DNA of 64,000 bases from Berberis thunbergii (taxonomy: Eukaryota; Streptophyta; Magnoliopsida; Ranunculales; Berberidaceae), in NCBI GenBank assembly GCA_003290165.1, contig QNQO01000200.1, forward strand, positions 682,001-746,000, given 5' to 3'. This document shows positions 1-11,091 of the stretch, in pieces. Both the position numbers and the translations under genes were made by a program. Numbering within the stretch: position 1 is the stretch's first letter; every line of letters starts with the position of its first letter. The notes below the pieces were generated by a model that was not told the origin of the DNA, did not search any database, and worked only from the letters and a program-made list of their open reading frames with translations.

Positions 1-43
1 CAACTGAGCTAAAGCCGGATTGGTGGCAGTTGGGCTTCTAAAA

Positions 44-220
44 GAGTGATTCTACACAGCGAGGAAATGGGCGAGGGGAGTGAGGTGGCGGGGTGGAGCC
101 GTTCATCTCGCTTGAGATGCACACGTAAAAAGTCAACACACACATCTCGAGTGAGATGAACGGCTCCCACCCCCGCCACCTCACTTCCCTCGCTCGTTTC
201 CTCGACACTTAGAATTTCTG
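44..220. mobile_element. Foldback MULE-type MITE, copy 1
   Basis: Almost the whole element is one inverted repeat: arms of about 80 bp around a short loop near 120-140. The outer ends read GAGTGATTCTA on the left and, reverse-complemented, CAGAAATTCTA on the right. It is flanked by a perfect 9-bp direct repeat CTTCTAAAA (35-43 and 221-229). A 9-bp duplication is the hallmark of Mutator-like transposases, so this is a non-autonomous MULE derivative. Related copies lie at 46511-46710 and 47815-48004. It has no coding capacity; a transcript would form a long hairpin and could feed small-RNA pathways (inference). Confidence 0.88.
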
Positions 221-229
221 CTTCTAAAA

Positions 230-762
230 TCTTAATTGTTAAATAAGTAATACACCAACCACATAACATAAGCCTTCTGCCACTCTTCGGGTCAATTGCC
301 ACACAAAACATAATACTTGCTTAACGTTGAATATTTAAATTTTGATGCCTGAATCAAATAAGAGATTCCACTAAAAATTCTGAAACCCTGGACAGGTACA
401 TACGTGGAAGTTGATTTTGTTCTTTTGAAAAACACTTTGCGAGATGCAACATTGGCTTGTTCCTGCATAGAAAAAATAAACACTCCAGACGCTTTGATCA
501 ACCTGAATTGCTATGGAAAGAGAGCATACACACATTAATCAAGAACAGAAGCGAGTTTGAATTTTGGAATAAATTTCTGTTTCATATCCCATTGGTTACT
601 TTACAAACATAACATTTAGAGAGTTTTGGGAGCGGACTCGAACTGAGACCTGAATAACAGTACCATAGAAGAAGCATCACAAAGCCAAACAAGTATATAA
701 AATATCTGAAAAAGAACCCAAATGAGGGAGTTGACTGGAGAATATTCCTTGATTCAGTTTCT
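230..762. other. Flank and probable 3' UTR of CGI121
   Basis: AT-rich single-copy-looking DNA. The part next to 763 should contain the CGI121 3' UTR. I see no canonical AATAAA on the minus strand and no other gene; the short ORFs here look like chance ORFs. Confidence 0.4.
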
Positions 763-1617
763 TCACAAGGCATCTCTAGCAGCAATGCGACAAGTAATGG
801 CATCTGCAAGTGAGGATATCCCAAGTTCGACACCAGATATTTTGTAGTGCTGGATAAGATGGCAAAGGGTTATATGTGAAAAGAAATAAGCAGATGTGGA
901 ATGAACACGGGTTCCTTCTCACAAACCTTCTGAATCTGGGCTTTGTTTGCTCGTGCGTCCAATTCCCCCAAGTCAATCTCTTTCCCATGCATAAGCTTCT
1001 CAATGGCACTCATCTAGTAGAACAGAAACCATCTGGTAAGTTGGTTGTTCAATACTTAATACCATCTGATAAAATTAGGGGTACAAATTGAAACGCTAAT
1101 GGTATCCACTCAGAATACAATGGCCTTACATCATCAGGGGTAGCGCCAAAACAAGCAACAAGAACATAAGTACAGTTGTCGTAGATTCCACATCTTTTCA
1201 AGGATTCTGAAATCTAGAGAATTGAAGAAGAAATTAATACAAGAAACAATGCAAGGGGATAAGCACAGCAAATTAAATAAGGCGAGGTGAATACATGCTT
1301 AGATCCCGAATAATTGAAGACGAGCTCAGAATGTAGAGTGCGTGTTGTTAATGACTCCCTCGATTTTGCCAAAAGAGTCTTCTGTGCAGCTGCTAGCAGA
1401 GGGAAAACATCCGGTATCTGTCTCAATTGGTGATGTAAGTAATATCAGAGGCGCCTTGAAAGGTATAAATAGCAAAAAAAAAATCTAATATCTGAGAATG
1501 TTGAATCAAAAACTTATTATAAATGAAAGGAAATATGTAAATAATCTTACTAGTGATGCATTCAGAAATGCTACTTCTGGTTCCAGTGTTCCAGCTTGCA
1601 TGGTATCCAGAAGTTCC
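763..1617 (-). CDS. CGI121: CGI121 coding exons 2-6
   Basis: Exons 1551-1617, 1295-1417, 1130-1213, 927-1013 and 763-849 encode residues 23-171. After the codon split at exon 1/2, all boundaries are phase 0. In transcript order the donors are CTA|GTAAGA, CAT|GTATTC, GAT|GTAAGG and AAG|GTTTGT. The acceptors are GTCAG|GG, GACAG|AT, CTCTAG|AT, CTACTAG|AT and ATCCAG|CA. Exon 4 has a second possible acceptor 7 bases further (TTTCAG); only CTCTAG keeps the frame and the conserved ISESLK motif. Confidence 0.9.
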
Positions 1618-4600
1618 CTGACATGCATCAACTTATCACTCACTAGTGTTTTCAATAGATATCACAGTAAAATATAAGAGGAACAATCACAAAAAATGAC
1701 ATGTTCCAGAAAATTTATGTCGTGGATAGCTTTCAATTTACAAAAAAGTAATGTGTACCAGAGACAGAGAGGTAACAAGCCAATAACCAAAAAAATATTA
1801 ACATGTCTTTTACAATGTTGGGTAGATGACAGAAAACTAGATTGCCATCTATTTAACTTGGATTTTTGCAACAATAAGATGATTGTGCTTATTTATTTTT
1901 TTCACAAATGTCTTGTCGTTATTGTTAAAACAAGTACAGGTTCAAGCACAGTCGGGCGGAGCCAGAATTTTATTTTTGCCCTGACTAAAAATGTAAAGTT
2001 TTAATATGTAGTAAATTATTTACTAAAAATGCTTGAGTTGGGATTCTGACCCTGGGTCAAAATTGAAAAAGCTTCCAAACTTACCACATAGCCAGTGTAA
2101 AACAATGTATTCTGTAGGTAAGAACACTAATTACTTTACACAACACATTTTTTCGAAAAAATTTACCATAGCCTGGGGTTTCTAACACAGAGATCCTGAT
2201 CACAGTGCATGTGGATGGATGCAAAAAACTGTAGCTCAACTTTTGCTTAGACAAGGTAACTTTAGAGGAAACAGAAAACATAATTATAATCTACACTGGA
2301 ACAAAACTAAACTCTGAATGAGGATTTAAATGAGTAGTTAACTGAGATCACCTTTTTGGGTTGGGGGAGGGGGGTGAGCAGAAGACAAAATGTGTTTTTT
2401 TAAGGTTAAAACTTATTAAGATGCCAATACAATTTCTTTTCAGCAGAAGCAAAATTTTTTTATTAAGGATGCAACCGCATCTAGTGTCATAATGACATGA
2501 ACCATTCCAAAGACCCATAGCTATGCCAAAAGCAACCTTAGAAAAAGATGAAACAGTTCCATCGCTGACCCTCTCTAAGTATTAGTCTGAACTGTGTGTA
2601 CAATCTACCCTCTCAAGATTGAGCAGTGAAGCACCAAACAACATGGTCTTGAGGAAATTGGACAGGAATCATGATCTCAAGATAGTCCACTAAAAAGTTA
2701 GTGGTCAACAAAGTTGATGGCTCAGAAGCAAACACAAGATATTAAGTGGGCACTCAACAACAAACTGAAATATACAATGGAGAAATAGCTAAGGAGCATT
2801 ATTCAAGGAATATTCTTATTTAGTGACTTGAAATTTATAATATAAATAGGAACTCTACAATAAATGGGGCATCTAGATAGAGGAAATGGCACTCAAAGAC
2901 AAAAAGGAGTGTTCATCACCTATTGTGACTAATTTGTGTTTCTTTTTGCACTTTGTTTATTATTAGTTTTTCAATAATGGTTATTTAATCAATATAGGCA
3001 CATCATACACATTATAAATGTTCTGGGTGGATCAAAATTTTCTCCGACATTTTGATGGATGAAAAACTAGATTGCCATCTCTTCTCTAGGTTGTATCTTT
3101 TCCTCTCAAAATTTTATCGATGACACTATAGCCTCCCTAAAACTGGTCATGTTCAAAAGATTTCTACGGAGTTTGAGAGGCAGTTTTTAGCATCGAGATC
3201 AACCTGTTTAAATTTAAGATTTATGAATGAGGTGAGCAATGTTTCAAAGATAAACTCAGATTTTTCCCCTTCTACTCCTCACAGGCATGTGACCCGTGAA
3301 GAGCCTAAGGTAACATTGAGTTGGTATTACTCCTTCCACCTTAGGAGTACCTCAAGCAAGACAATCACCTTCAAGCAATGCTCAACCACCAATGGATCAA
3401 GCTCAAGAATTAGGAAATAAAATGCATTGACATGAAAGCTAGCGGAGTTACCCTCTAACTGTGATGAATTTCATTCTGACGTTGCCATCTTGGACACGTG
3501 TATTAGTGTCCAACATGACACAAGTACTTTAAGGTACCTAGACTCTATATAATGTATACTAAAACCTCACATATAGAAACATAGTACTTTACGTTATTCG
3601 TCATTGGAGACTTAGTAAGGCATCCATGTTAAGATATATTACTTACATCAAGTGAGGTCATATTTTGCGAAGATGATCTTCATGGTTGGGAGATCATCAT
3701 AACTAAAATCATCCCTAAACTAAATACCATGTAAATTTCATTAAAAAGAGTGTCAAAATAAGCTGGCCAGTTAGCCCTAATGACACATAAAAATAACATC
3801 TTTTAACACAAAACATCTAAATCCTTGATCACTTTTAGCAGTTAAAATGACAGTATGATAAAGAAATAAGTATTCAACATTTAACGAATATAAAATCCAA
3901 TAGCCCCCCTCGACTCGAGTTGTATGGTAGGGGTGCTAGGCACCCACTCTTCCTCCTGATTTGCTTTCCTTTTATTTCTCTATATTTGCAAGATAGGCCA
4001 ATATACTGAAATAAGATGGAAGGAACAAGCATTAAACCAACTAAACTTTTTAAAGCTTTCAACTGATCTCCTCAGTGTCCACCTCAAATGCAAACAATTG
4101 CCTACTAGCTCATGCTCATCATTGTGTTGCTTTCTTCAAACACCTTTATGTCCTTCTGGCTAGTTGTGATAGAATTGAATAATGCAATAATTGAATAAAA
4201 TAAGTTGACGATAAAAGAATTAAATTGATAAAAACAATAAACTTATTTTCATCAATTAACCAACTAACAAAGGGCAACCTATACCTTATTTATAACTAAC
4301 CTAACTTCTAAACAAGAAACAACCTCTAAACCTAATAGGAAACCAATGTCCTAACTGTAATATAATAAATCATAATACTGGTAAAATACTACTGTTGCTA
4401 AAATACCCAATTACATCAACCTCCCTGGATTGAAGAAGCTCGTCCTCGAGCTTGAGGTCAAAGAAGTCCAAGGAACACAAACAACCGCTAAGAGAGCACG
4501 CAGTGAAGTAGATTCATTGCCGATGGGAAAAATGTGTGCAAATTGATCCTCAAAATGTGTCATAAAATTGACCAAAATTGGATCGTAAATATCATTCTAT

Positions 4601-7600
4601 GGCAGTACAGGATATGGCCTATGGTTGTGAATAGCAACAAAATCATAATTGGTTGATGGTACTGACTAAATGTGTGGGGGCAAATAGCCAAAGGAGACCA
4701 GGTGTTTAAGCGAAAAAATAGGAGTAGGGACTAAAAAAAAAATTTGAATCAGGGACTAACTTAAAATGTTGAATCAGGGATCTGTTGTAAAAATTACTTC
4801 CATTGCTCTTCACGTTCTAAAACAAGGTCAAGGAGTGGGGAGGTTTGGGTGTGATGGAGGTTGCGAAAGGGTGGGTGTTGGCTACGACAGTATAGAAGGG
4901 GTAGGGAGGAAGAGTGGAGAGGGGCGAAGGACAGGATCGAAGTGGGTTAAGATAGGTTGTCGATCGACTGTGGGGAGGCAACTAATAGGGGACACACAGT
5001 AATGATGGACGTGGTCGAGGAAGGGGCAGAGGATGAGAGTGATTTGATGGAGGCTGATGGGGAGAGGTCAATCGACTAAGGGATTGGTCGGTTGGATCAA
5101 TCGACCAAGGGACTGTTGCAGTCAAACTAGTTGTGGACTCGACGGAGGCTCGCGAGCAATCTGTGGAATCAATGGAGGTTGGCGAGCACTAGTAATGCTA
5201 GATATCGATCTCTGTGCTTTTTTTTTTTGTAAAGCGAGCTGGGTTTTTATAGGATCCCTTAACCTGATCTCTGTGCCTAGCTGTTCGATCGACTCCAAAT
5301 CATTGTGGGGTTGTGCCCCACCATCGACCCTGCTGGGTGTGGACCCCTACGGCGCTGTCGGTGGCGGTGGGTCCAACTTTTGTTCCAGTCTATCAAACCT
5401 CTGATATAGCCTCTTTGATGTTTCTCTGTATTCTCTGAATTCTACGAACATCACGTATAACTTTTTGATCGCGTAGTCTCTATTCTTCTGCCATCTTTCA
5501 AACTTTTTTTTAATCTTCAATTTATCTTTCTTTGAACATTTTCTTTAATTGTATCAAATAACAAAAAACCGTTCGATTCTGATACAAATTTATAGGATTA
5601 AACTTGTAAAATAAATTGGATTGAAAAAATAATGCAATAATTGAATAAAATGAATTGACGATAAACTAAATAAAGCGACAAAAGAATTAAACAAAATAAA
5701 CTTACTTTCATCAATTGACCAACAATGTGCAACCTATACCTTATTTATTTGTAACCTAACTTCTAGATCAAGTAACAAACCCTAGACCTAATAAGAACCA
5801 ATGTCCTAACTGTTACCTAATTACAATAATATTATAACTCCTATACTGCTAAAATGATATTGTTGTTAAAATACCCAATTACATCAATTTGACACTTGAA
5901 ACTCATTTTTTTATACTTGTTGGGTCCACTGAGGCTGAGCGTGTCGATTCTTATGCTTCTCCTTGTGATACACCTCACATGGAGCAACTTGCAAACTCTA
6001 AATTATCTTTATCCTCAACTCGTTTCCTTGGAACCTATGTACAATGACACGAATATGAAGTCAAGCAAAAAAAGGCCAGTACAAGACACGCTAAGGACAC
6101 GTATGTACATTATAGTATTATTTACTTTCCAACAATAAGTTTGGAATTATTGATGATATTCATTCACTTGTATATCGATATTGCTAAATGGCCATAATAT
6201 GCTTGTAACATTGGTACAAATTGAAAATTTTCAAAGATATGTAAAACGTACTTAATGGAACACATGTAGGGGAGTTAAACTTGGAGGGGTATGCTTCATA
6301 GGAAGGGAGAGATCGCGTGTTTCATCGCAGAGTTAGTGCCACAAAAGTGAGAGAAACTTTAAAAGAATGAAGACAGGGAAGACCGTTGGACCGGATGATA
6401 TACCAATTGAAGCATGAAAATGTCTGGGAGAAGTTGGGATTCAATGGCTAACTAAGCTCTTTAATAGGATTTTGAAAACTAGAAAAATGTCAGATTTATG
6501 GAGGCATAGCATTGTGATACCAATTTATAAGAACAAATGGGATATCCAGAATTGCTCGAACTATAGAGGGATAAAGCTTATGAGTCATACGATGAAACTT
6601 TGGGAGAGAGTTATAAAACAAAGACTTAGGAGTTTAACCACGGTTTCGGGGAATCAATTTGGATTTATGCCGGATAGGTCTAATACGGAGGCCATCTTCC
6701 TTCTTAGGCAAACTATAGAAAAATATCGAGAGACGTAAGAGTTTGCATATGTTTTTACTGATCTGGAGAAAGCATATGATAGGGTCCCCAGGGAGTTAAA
6801 TTGGTGGGTGCTTGAAAGGAAGAAAGTGTCTCAATGTTATGTCGATATCATTATGGATATGTATAAAGGGGCTGTAACAAGTGTTCGCGCAGTAGATGGG
6901 ATGTCCAGTGAATTTCCAGTGTCAGTAGGACTTACATCAAGGGTCGGCGTTAAGTCCATATCTCTTTGCTTTGGTCATGGATGAGTTGACGAGACATCTA
7001 CAAGAAGATGTACCTTGGTGCATGTTATTTGCCGATGATATTGTCTTAATTGATGAGACTAGTGCAGGTTTAGGTCAGAAATTAAATAGGTGGCGAAAGG
7101 CTTTAGAGAGTAAAGGTTTTAGAATTAACTGTTCGAAGACGGAGTATCTATTGTGCAACTTTGGTTGTGAACCACGAGGGAGAAGTAATGCAATTGAGAT
7201 CGAAGGTGTAGAAGTCCCAGAGTGTGAGGTTTTTCGATATCTAGGATCTATAATTCAAAAGAATGGGGCTATTGGAGAAGATATAGACCATAGGATTAAA
7301 GCTGATTGGTCGAAATGGAGAATGACGCCAGGAGTATTATGCGATAGAAGTATGCCTGCAAGGCTAAAAGGGAAATGCTATAAGACAATAGTTCGACCAG
7401 CCATGCTATACGGTTCAGAATGTTGGGCTACTACGGGACAACATACACATAGGATGGCAGTAGCAAAAATGCGTATGTTAAGGTGAATGTGTGGTAAAAC
7501 TCTTAAGGATAAAATTAGAAATGAAAGAATTAGGAGATACTTAGGTATAGCGCCCATAGAGGACAAAATTAGATAAAGACGTTTAACTTGGTTTGGTCAT

Positions 7601-10600
7601 GTGCGGAGGAGACCAAGCACGACGCCAATTAGAAAATATCTAGATTAGCAAGTTAATGGAGGGTGTAGACGGAGGGGACGACCGTTGAAAACTTGGACGA
7701 AGGCGATGAATGAAGATATCCTTGAGCTTGGATTAGGCGAGGATATGTGGGAAGACCGCATTGCTTGGAGAACCAAAATCCATGTAGCTGACCCCGAAAA
7801 TATCGGGAATAGGCTTTGTTGATGATATGTAAAACGTTGATAATCTAAGTATGGAGTGTCTGATGGAAGTATCCAGAGAGTGTCAACACGAGTATCTGAC
7901 ATGATACGTGTTGACACACTTTTTTTGGTAGAAATAGTGTTGTTGTTACATAGCTTGGAACGAGCTTTGTCACCATTACCAACTTATCATACGTGCTTCG
8001 TTGGTTAAGCTTTTACTCAAATAAATGGTGCCAACTTCCTCTTAACCTAGATTTCCTCGAGGCAACATCGATCTCAATACCAACCAAAAAAATCCTACTT
8101 TCTCTTGTACAAATGACCAAGCCAACACTCAACATCCTCACGTGCCTTGTAACCCTCCACCGTCCCAGTATACCTCCTATTTTACTTGCCGGGCAACCCT
8201 AACCTCATGTTGATATTCACATAAATATTACATAAATTACCTTCTTGCTTGTGTTTGTGAGTTGCTTAAGTATTTCATTTTAATTATTTTATTTTTATGT
8301 TTTTATAGAAATTTGAAACTTCAACGATGAAATCATGTAATTCGGTGTTTCGGGAAACAATCAATTTGATACATCCAATGAACGGTACAAAGTGGCAGGA
8401 GTGGATGGTTAAGTGTTTAAATTTTTACTTTGGCCAGTGTTAAAAAGAAATGAAAGTCGGGGTTGAAATACCCATGATAACCCATGCCAAAAACCCAACC
8501 AAACTAAACCCAACCCCATGCTAATTCATTCCAGGCCCAAGCCCCATTCTCATTCCTTAACATAACTAAACACAAGAGCTAAGAGTTTTTTTTCTCTTTC
8601 TTCTTCATCTACAAAACAACAAGAAAGGGAAAGCAAATCCATCTCCTCCATCACACCATCATTTTAGCACATATCTCCACAATCACGCAACCCTTTTTCT
8701 TCCTTGATACAGACCATGACCACCATCATTCACGCCATGCTTTCGCTTTGTCTTCCTCTCTCAATTCAGCTCTCAATTTTCTTCTTCCTCCTATCACTGC
8801 CATCATCATCACAACCAACATCTCACCTATTCAGTCCATCTATCTTCCATGTCTCACCACCACCTCCACCTCTCTATCCAAGTTAACCCATAACACCCAA
8901 GTGCACTTACTATAATCTGTTAGTTTCCAAAACCAACTCCAACTAGAATGTTGGATAGTCTTGGAAAGATACATTGGCTGGTGTTGATTTGGGATCAAAA
9001 ACCCAAATTTAAGCAAGTAAAGGGCTGCCCAAAATTGGATTAGAAAGGCCAAAATAAAAATCATAATTGGGAGGGAAAAGACACACGTGTCTGGGAGGGT
9101 ATTGACAACGTTTAGGGGTGATTCACTTGTTGCTATGGCTGGGTTTTGATCTCTCATGGTTGCGCATAAATGCATAATAGAAGAACGATTCAGACATGAA
9201 GTTGAACCAAGCCAATGCCGCCAAGACCACCACCATGAGCTTCAAACTCCGCGCCGAGGCGAAAATGAAACCATTGAGTTTCTAGAGTTTGTTTTAAATT
9301 TTATTTTACTGTTTTCTTGTGCTTAAATTGTCAAATACAGTCTCTTTCAAAATATTGATAATTTGCTTTCACCGGTTATATCGAATTTATATCTATACTA
9401 ATGGATAGTTAGATCACTCTTTGTTAATATTTAGAACCTTAATTGCTTAAGCTAAATCAGTGAATGCATGGACACCCAATGCTAAGAGCTTATACTTTTG
9501 TTGAAATTGATTGTGACTTTAGATTAATTAACCGGTTTTAACGACATCATTGATGCAAGCAAGGGATTGTTCATCCCTAATGCTTATCGTTCTATGAAAA
9601 CAATAATTTAGATTGAAACTATTCTCGAAGAAACCAATGGTGGGTTAGATGCCTTTGTCCACTTTGAAATCAACTTTCTCAATTTAATTTTTTGTTGTTT
9701 TATTTATCACACAATAGCATAGGATATACATTATTATAACGCCCTTTTAAATTGTTTTAAGTAAACTCTAAATTTGTTTGCAACCTCAATCCTTGTGGAT
9801 TCGACACTTATTTGCTTTGTCTACTAGTGAGAGAATCGTGCACTTGCTGTAATTAAAACTAGATTTAATTTACATCAAGTTTTTGGTACCGTTGCCAGGG
9901 ATTGCAGCAATGCAATCGAACTGAAGTGTCTATTTATAATAATGTGTAGTCTAGGTTAATTAAAAAAATCAGCCTTAAGTTGTTTTTTTTTTTTTTTTAA
10001 CTTTTAGCTTTTAGGTCAGATATAAGTTGTTTGTTTTTAAGGTTTAGGTTTTTAGGTTAAATTTTTATTTATTTATTTTCATTTCTTAGTAGGGTTTTTT
10101 TTTGGCCTTCTTTGCTTTGGAGGTATTAATAGGTAGGAAAGTGTAGCATGTTATAGGTTGTTTAACAAAAAACAAAAAGGCAACAAGTAAGTAAAACGAA
10201 AAACATAGCAAAACAAATTATTTGAATTGTTTACAGGTTGTGATTGCGTGGACACTCTCAGAAGTTAGCGAACCATAAGGTGGACAACACTTCTAATCGA
10301 CGTCAACTCAAGTTCAACCCAGCGACGCAAGTAACCCAAGAGAGGTTCATGTACCCATCTGCACCTCATATATATCTAACTTCGCTCCAATCCCCTCCTC
10401 CCCCTCTTTTCCACCTCCATTACAGCCCTGAACCCATGTGTATGTACTTGTCCTGAAGTGGTTCCTACCTGCCTTACAAACAACATCCACCTTGGTTTTA
10501 CCATGACTTGGCACCACCATTTATATTATTAAATCGCGAAAACACAGAATTTCTTAAAAAGCAGCAAATTATCTCTTCAAAACAACATGAAATCCCCGTT

Positions 10601-11017
10601 TCTAATTCGTCCCAAAAATTACTATTGTTTATCTCACTTCCAAATTTCAGCTTTATTGAATCTTTTTTCTTCTCCTACTCAACCTTAAGGACCATATGAA
10701 ACCTCTACCTGATTCCCTAATCCAATTAACGTCCGATTGCTCACAAGTAGTGCATAGCATAAAATTCAGACAAACACACAATTTTCTAGCTACTGAAATG
10801 TCCTCTTCTCATCAAAAACAAACTTTAGAGAAAATAAAATAGAAAAGGTAACTTATAGAGTGCAAGAAGGCGAGTTTCTGAAAACCCTAAAAAAAAAATC
10901 GATTTTTAAACACACAACGTCGAGTGAGAGAGAGAGAGAGAGTAAGTACTTGGAGTTGGTGACGTCTGTGTAAAGAGCGATAGAGAGAGAGCTCCCATCG
11001 AGTGCGAAGGTCTTCAT
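763..11017 (-). CDS. CGI121: EKC/KEOPS complex subunit CGI121 (TPRKB homologue)
   Basis: Six coding exons on the minus strand: 10950-11017, 1551-1617, 1295-1417, 1130-1213, 927-1013 and 763-849. All introns are GT..AG, and the joined frame gives 171 codons plus a TGA stop. Human TPRKB is about 175 aa, and the protein aligns with the family along its length: N-terminal ALYTDVTNSKELLDTM, central TRTLHSELVFNYS (human TRTLSTEIIFNLS), ISESLKRCGI (human ISEALKKFGI), and C-terminal SSLADAITCRIAARDAL. CGI121 binds the Bud32/PRPK kinase in KEOPS, which with Kae1 makes t6A at position 37 of ANN-decoding tRNAs. The ATG at 11015-11017 is the first in frame; upstream only TTG is available. Intron 1 is 9332 bp and full of transposon remnants; the other introns are 77-133 bp. 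No exon contains a stop or frameshift, so the gene looks functional. Confidence 0.93.
1618..4166. other. CGI121 intron 1, 3' part
   Basis: AT-rich intronic DNA. ORFs up to about 100 codons occur but match no family I know. A short GGCGGAGCCAGAATTTT stretch near 1956-1972 resembles a phrase common in plant repeats, but no element ends could be found. I see no exon, RNA gene or intact transposon. Confidence 0.4.
4167..4418 (-). repeat. 3' LTR of the degenerate intronic element
   Basis: 252 bp copy related to 5591-5886. It is shorter at its outer end, where bases next to the final CA appear deleted, so the LTR pair is old. Confidence 0.65.
5591..5886 (-). repeat. 5' LTR of the degenerate intronic element
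   Basis: About 296 bp, followed in minus orientation by a tRNA-Met-type primer-binding site at 5577-5588. It ends at 5886, next to the ATTTG flank. Confidence 0.65.
5892..6295. other. CGI121 intron 1, unassigned
   Basis: About 400 bp of intronic DNA between the LTR element and the LINE. An 80-codon ORF at 5896-6138 has no recognisable domain. The 5' end of the LINE could lie anywhere in the last 100 bp. Confidence 0.35.
6296..7952 (+). pseudogene. RTE-clade LINE, 5'-truncated reverse transcriptase
   Basis: The plus strand carries the C-terminal half of a non-LTR retrotransposon. Visible are the pre-RT motif KTGKTVGPDDIPIE, the fingers motif NYRGIKLMSHTMKLWE, GNQFGFMPDRS, motif A as FTDLEKAYDRVPRE, and the catalytic box MLFADDIVLID. 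The C-terminal region is typical of RTE elements (RRLTWFGHVRRRP, then RRGRPLKTWTKAMNED). The frame is broken by stops (in IEA-stop, RET-stop at 6736, MLR-stop) and by a frameshift near 6945 in motif B. The 3' end near 7940-7952 is TTGTTGTT-rich, like the short tandem tails of RTE elements. No endonuclease domain remains. It is antisense to its host gene CGI121. Confidence 0.82.
7953..9240. other. CGI121 intron 1, unassigned
   Basis: AT-rich with a C/T-rich patch (8580-8880) giving Ser/Pro-rich low-complexity ORFs in either strand. No gene or repeat ends recognised. Part of it may belong to the LTR of the Athila-like remnant downstream, whose left edge I could not place. Confidence 0.35.
9241..10700 (+). 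mobile_element. Athila-like LTR retrotransposon remnant
   Basis: At 9884-9901 the sequence TTGGTACCGTTGCCAGGGA is close to the TTGGCGCCGTTGCCGGGGA primer-binding site of plant Athila-type gypsy elements. It directly follows an LTR-like end (TTACATCA, to 9877). Upstream is AT-rich DNA that should be the 5' LTR. Downstream is a leader and a short ORF (10244-10456) in the place of gag, with no recognisable domain. I found no 3' LTR, so this looks like a deletion remnant; both outer limits are approximate. Confidence 0.5.
9884..9901 (+). other. Primer-binding site of the Athila-like remnant
   Basis: TTGGTACCGTTGCCAGGG differs at two sites from the form usual for this group. Its position right after a ...TACATCA end supports LTR-retrotransposon identity. 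Confidence 0.55.
10926..10942. repeat. (GA)n microsatellite beside the exon 1 donor
   Basis: About eight GA units lie 7 bp from the CGI121 exon 1/intron 1 boundary; the transcript carries them as a CT tract just inside the intron. Confidence 0.85.
10950..11017 (-). CDS. CGI121: CGI121 coding exon 1
   Basis: This exon encodes 22 residues plus two bases of a Lys codon (MKTFALDGSSLSIALYTDVT...NS). It ends in AA before a GTACTT donor. The next exon, at 1617, begins with G after a CAG acceptor, so the split codon AA|G restores Lys and the conserved SKELL motif. Reading the exon on into the intron gives an unrelated tail rich in Ser and Leu, translated from a GA-repeat. The family motif TDVTNSK at the splice boundary is the reason for joining this distant exon to the 1.6 kb cluster. 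Confidence 0.9.
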
Positions 11018-11083
11018 CGCTACTTGTTGTGAGAGCTTCTGCAACTCCAACTCCCCTGATTTTTGGTTGTCAGAAGAGGAACC

Positions 11084-11091
11084 TAGGGTTT
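11084..11091 (-). promoter_or_regulatory. Telo-box (AAACCCTA) upstream of CGI121
   Basis: On the minus strand AAACCCTA lies about 67 bp upstream of the CGI121 ATG, in the likely 5' UTR or core promoter. A near-match (AAACCCCTA) follows near 11106-11115. Telo-boxes near the start site are typical of plant ribosomal-protein and translation-machinery genes, which fits a tRNA-modification gene. No clear TATA box is visible. The functional role is inferred. Confidence 0.5.

Larger units (their letters stand above)
4167..5886 (-). mobile_element. Degenerate non-autonomous LTR element, minus orientation
   Basis: Two related direct repeats, 4167-4418 and about 5591-5886, share long blocks such as the ends CCCAATTACATCA. 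In minus orientation each begins TGATGTAATTGGG. Next to the right-hand LTR, minus strand TTTGTATCAGAA (5577-5588) is a one-mismatch-type version of the initiator-Met primer-binding site. Next to the left-hand LTR the minus strand reads CTTCTTCAATCCAGGGAGGT, a purine-rich tract of the kind preceding a gypsy 3' LTR. The flanking pentamers are AGTTG (4162-4166) and ATTTG (5887-5891), 4 of 5 identical. The interior has a gag-like start (MAEE-stop-RLRDQKVIRD) near 5498 and no recognisable pol. The element lies in CGI121 intron 1 in the same orientation as the gene. Confidence 0.7.

Noticed and set aside
1950..2090. SINE- or LINE-like phrase (GGCGGAGCCAGAATTTT)
   Set aside because: Similar wording is common in plant repeats, but I found no A/B box, tail or ends here.
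4766..5404. Gly/Arg-rich plus-strand ORFs in CGI121 intron 1
   Set aside because: They lie inside the interior of a minus-oriented LTR element and have no recognisable domain.
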